From NCBI GenBank assembly GCA_025765615.1, contig JAIVFJ010000223.1, positions 37,834-101,833 on the forward strand: a stretch of 64,000 nt of DNA, in the 5' to 3' direction. The notes under the pieces were generated by a model. That model worked only from the letters and a program-made list of their open reading frames with translations. It ran no database searches and was not told the origin of the DNA. Position numbers and translations under genes: made by a program. Numbering within the stretch: the stretch's first letter is position 1; every line of letters starts with the position of its first letter. The DNA comes from Zopfochytrium polystomum (taxonomy: Eukaryota; Chytridiomycota; Chytridiomycetes; Chytridiales; Chytridiaceae). Positions 61,081 through 64,000 of this stretch are shown here, piece after piece.

Positions 61081-61520
61081 GCTGATTGGGGAGACGCCTA
61101 CGTTTATTTGATCACTTTGGGGTGGAGAACTATCCCTTGTAAGGTGTTGAAATTCAGCCTTGGGAGCAGTGCAATTGTGGGGCAGATGACAGGAGAGGAA
61201 GCAGGACAAGTCAAGTTTTTTTCTTCAATTAATTCTGTTTTGTATTTCCTTGCGAGGGCATTTTCCAACATTTACAGTGTTTTTCATACAAGAGAAAATT
61301 TTTTTTTCTAAAATGGTCTCAGAGGATTTCATATTGAAAAGCAAAAAAAAAGTTTTGGGATAGGTTTTGACACGGGTGGCAAGACGTGTGCCTAAAAAAA
61401 ATAATAATCAATACACTGAAAAAACGAGGCTTTGCAGCTAAACTGTTTTTCTAATTGCAATTAGTGGCTTTTTTGTCTTTCGTACCCAATCAAAACTGGG
61501 CAGAAAAATCGGAAAAGGAA
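61081..61520. other. Intergenic, no gene seen
   Basis: A/T-rich sequence between the copia leader and the pyrimidine-rich array, without a recognised feature. Confidence 0.6.
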
Positions 61521-61746
61521 GGAACTTAATGGGTTGTCTGTCTATCGATTGTCTGTCTGCCTCCCTGTCTCTGGGACTGGCAGTCAATGGCAGTCTGTCT
61601 CTCTCTCTCTTCGCTCTGTCTCTCTTTCTCTGTCTCTCTCTGTCTCTCTGTCTCTCTTTCTCTGTTTCTCTCTCTCTGTCTGTCCTCTCTCACTCCCTGT
61701 CTCTGTCTCTCTCTCTGCCTGTTTCTCTCTCCGCTTCCCTATCTCT

Positions 61747-61807
<61 letters not shown>

Positions 61808-62209
61808 CGAGCCAAGGTTTGAGGGGGGGCAGCAGTCCCCTGACTCAAAGACATGTTCCCCTCTGTCTCTCTGTCTCTTCCCTTATCTCTTTATCTGCTT
61901 CTCTGTCTCTGTCTCTGTCGCTCCCTCTCTCTCTGCAGTCCTTGGTTACTTTCTCACTTGGGGTGGGGCGACTCAGACCATCGCATTGGAGGCGGACCCA
62001 ACCCATCCAACAAGGCAGTTGCAAGCAACTCAACGCAACGAGAGGAAGGTGTCAGGATAGACAGTGTATCCAATCATCTTGACCAATCGAACAGGGGTGT
62101 AGGGAATGGGAGCCCCCTGAGTCAAAAAAAACAACCCAGGCTCTCTCCCTCCCTCCTTACATCTCTCTCTCTCTCTTCTCGTCTCCTCTCTCTCCTCTCT
62201 CTCTCTCCT

Positions 62210-62275
<66 letters not shown>

Positions 62276-64000
62276 GCATTTTGATCATGCTATTAAAACT
62301 GAAAGGAAGGAAGTCAACAGGCTGGGCTCAATGCGTTGTCTGTCTTTCAGATTGTCTGTCTGGCTGTCTGTCTCTTTGTCTGTCTCACTATCGTTTCTCT
62401 CTCTCTCTCTCTGCGACTGACAGTCAATGGGCTGTCTGTCTCTCCATCTCTTCACTCTGTCGCTCTCTCTCCGTCTCTCTGTCGCTCGCTCTCTCTCCCT
62501 GTCTCTCTCCCAGTCCTCTCTGTCTTTTGCTCCCTTCCCTGCCTCTCTCTCTCTCTTTCTCTCTCTCGCTCTCTCTTTTGAGCGGGGGTTGAGGGGGGGA
62601 TAAGGGGGCAGACTCAAAAACATATTCCCCTCTGTCTCTCTGTCTCTTCCCTTATCTCTCTATCTGTTTTCTCTGTCTCCCCTCTCTGCAGTCCTTGGTG
62701 TTAGGTGGAACAGACTGGTTGGCAGCAAGAGGTACAAGACAGGCCCAAACCTATTGTGACTGTCAGTTATCGTTCTCATGATGCCCATGGGAGAGCGAGC
62801 CACTGCCATTGCAGACCTGGGTGCTGGCTTGCGCTGATGGCAAATACTCCAAGTATTAAGTGGAACGGAAACCCAGAGTCAACAGTTTTCCTCTTCCTCT
62901 GCTCAAGCAGATAACATAGGAGAGGCTTTTACCCTGTGCCAGTCATGCTTGCTTAGCAATTATTACAGCGTGCATATCATTATTATGTATCAATTCTTCA
63001 TAACAGAGTTTTTCTCTTTCTCTCCAAGTTGGGGAGAAGGAGCACCCACAAACACTCATCTCCACTTCATTCACTCCTTCCACTAACTCACTCAGAGTAG
63101 ACTGTTTACAGGAGTGGCAAGTACTTTATTTTCTTTTGCGCCCAATTGAAATACAGTGGCAAAAATTCAAAAAGGGAGTCAACAGGCTGTCTGTCTATCT
63201 GAGTGGAGGTCAACGGGTTGTCTGTCTAGCTCCCTGTCTCTGCTTCTGGGAGTGGCAGTCAACAGGCAGTCAACAGGTTGTCTGTCTTGCTCTGTCTCTG
63301 ACTCTGTATGTGGGCTGTAGATGGAAAAGGAATAAAATTGTCTGCAATCTCTCACTCTCTCTCTGTCTCTTTCAAGTGGGGGGGTTGAGGAGGGGGGTGG
63401 CAGCCCCCCCCACCAGGGGAGTCCAGGGCCCCCACCACCTGACTCAAGAAAACGTTTCTTCTCCCTCTCTCTTCCCTCTCTGTTTCTCTGACTCTCCCTT
63501 TTAACTTCTTTCAGCTCTTGGCTGTCTGATTCACTGTCTGCTCTCTATCTGTCTATGTCTCCATCTGTCTGTCGCTCTGTTGGTCTTTCAGTCCTTTATG
63601 GCAGTCTCACTTGCCAGGGGGGGAGGGGGGGGGGGGTTGACACACACACCACACTCTCTCTCTCTCTCCCCTCCCTCTCTCTCTCTCTTTTTTTTTGTGT
63701 TACAAAACTGCTGTGTTCCACTCAAGTGGACCACAGTGGGCATCAGTGTCCCAAAAACAGTGTGAATATTGCCACCAATCCAAACAGAGAAGCATGGGGT
63801 GGCTGAACTCCCCACCCACCCCACCCAACTAAAATACTATATCTGCGTATGATTTTGCAAAGTCAACTCGGCTGTTGTTTCTATCAATCAGTGATTTGTC
63901 ACCCTCAGAAAGGGGCAGAAAAAATTCAAAAAGGAAGGAAGTCAACAGGCTGTCTATCTATCTGAGTGGAAGTCAACAGGTTGTCTGTCTACCTCCCCAT
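61520..64000 (+). repeat. Pyrimidine-rich long-period repeat array
   Basis: At least four related units start at about 61,525, 62,320, 63,175 and 63,945. Each opens with a caacaggctgtctgtctat-type segment, continues through CTGT/CTCT-rich DNA, often a long (CT)n run (61,757-61,804; 62,213-62,272), and then a G-run box (ttgaggggggg...cagcccc), a ctcaaaaacat-type box and a cttcccttatctct block. R1 (62,697-63,112) sits between two units. The array continues past the window edge. No gene. Confidence 0.75.
62697..63112 (+). repeat. Dispersed repeat R1, full copy
   Basis: This is the reference copy. It starts at ttaggtggaacagactggtt and ends near gagtagactgtttaca. It matches 58,017-58,446 (-) over its whole length and the half copies at 3,412-3,575 and 12,150-12,340. 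Confidence 0.85.

Noticed and set aside
61520..64000. Possible CRISPR-like array of repeats and spacers
   Set aside because: The units are about 0.8 kb long with simple-sequence interiors, and the genome is clearly eukaryotic.

Overview
The window is nuclear DNA of an intron-bearing, fungus-like eukaryote. The gene set is fungal (an End3-type endocytic protein, a NACHT/WD40 NLR, a DENN-domain protein, a PI31 proteasome regulator, Ty1/copia remnants). Genes have GT-AG introns with CTAAC/CTGAC-like branch sites, and intergenic and intronic DNA is crowded with microsatellites. An early-diverging (chytrid-like) fungus is my best guess from content alone; the species is not determinable here.

Layout. 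1-13,000: gene-poor, AT-richer DNA with three intact tRNA genes (Trp, Gln, Val), several decayed tRNA-like sequences, dispersed repeats and a stranded 3-hydroxyisobutyrate dehydrogenase fragment. 13,000-25,900: GC-rich gene island with an unknown low-complexity/coiled-coil protein (+), an End3-like gene lacking its first EH domain (-), and a seven-helix membrane protein (-); introns and spacers carry long (CT)n, (GT)n and (CAGA)n tracts. 25,960-29,090: internally deleted Ty1/copia element with both LTRs. 29,680-31,600: a broken ORF series. 34,022-39,058: a six-exon gene whose reading frame closes exactly into a 1,579-residue PB1-like/TIR/NACHT/WD40 NLR. 39,100-43,800: decayed genes, including an insulysin (M16) pseudogene. 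44,317-55,135: second GC-rich island with a PI31 gene (-) and, divergently transcribed from it, a 15-exon DENN gene (+) of about 2,099 residues. 55,136-64,000: dispersed repeats shared with the left end of the window, a second copia remnant (gag-protease), and a pyrimidine-rich repeat array.

How it fits together. The two GC-rich islands hold ordinary housekeeping or trafficking genes (endocytosis, Rab regulation, proteasome regulation). The AT-richer segments hold mobile elements, pseudogenes and the NLR. The NLR differs from its neighbours in base composition and intron size. The most notable biology is the NLR's domain order, with a TIR domain that keeps a candidate catalytic glutamate. A recurring technical oddity is that otherwise intact exons of three genes each need exactly one base removed, in or near a G/C run, to restore the frame.
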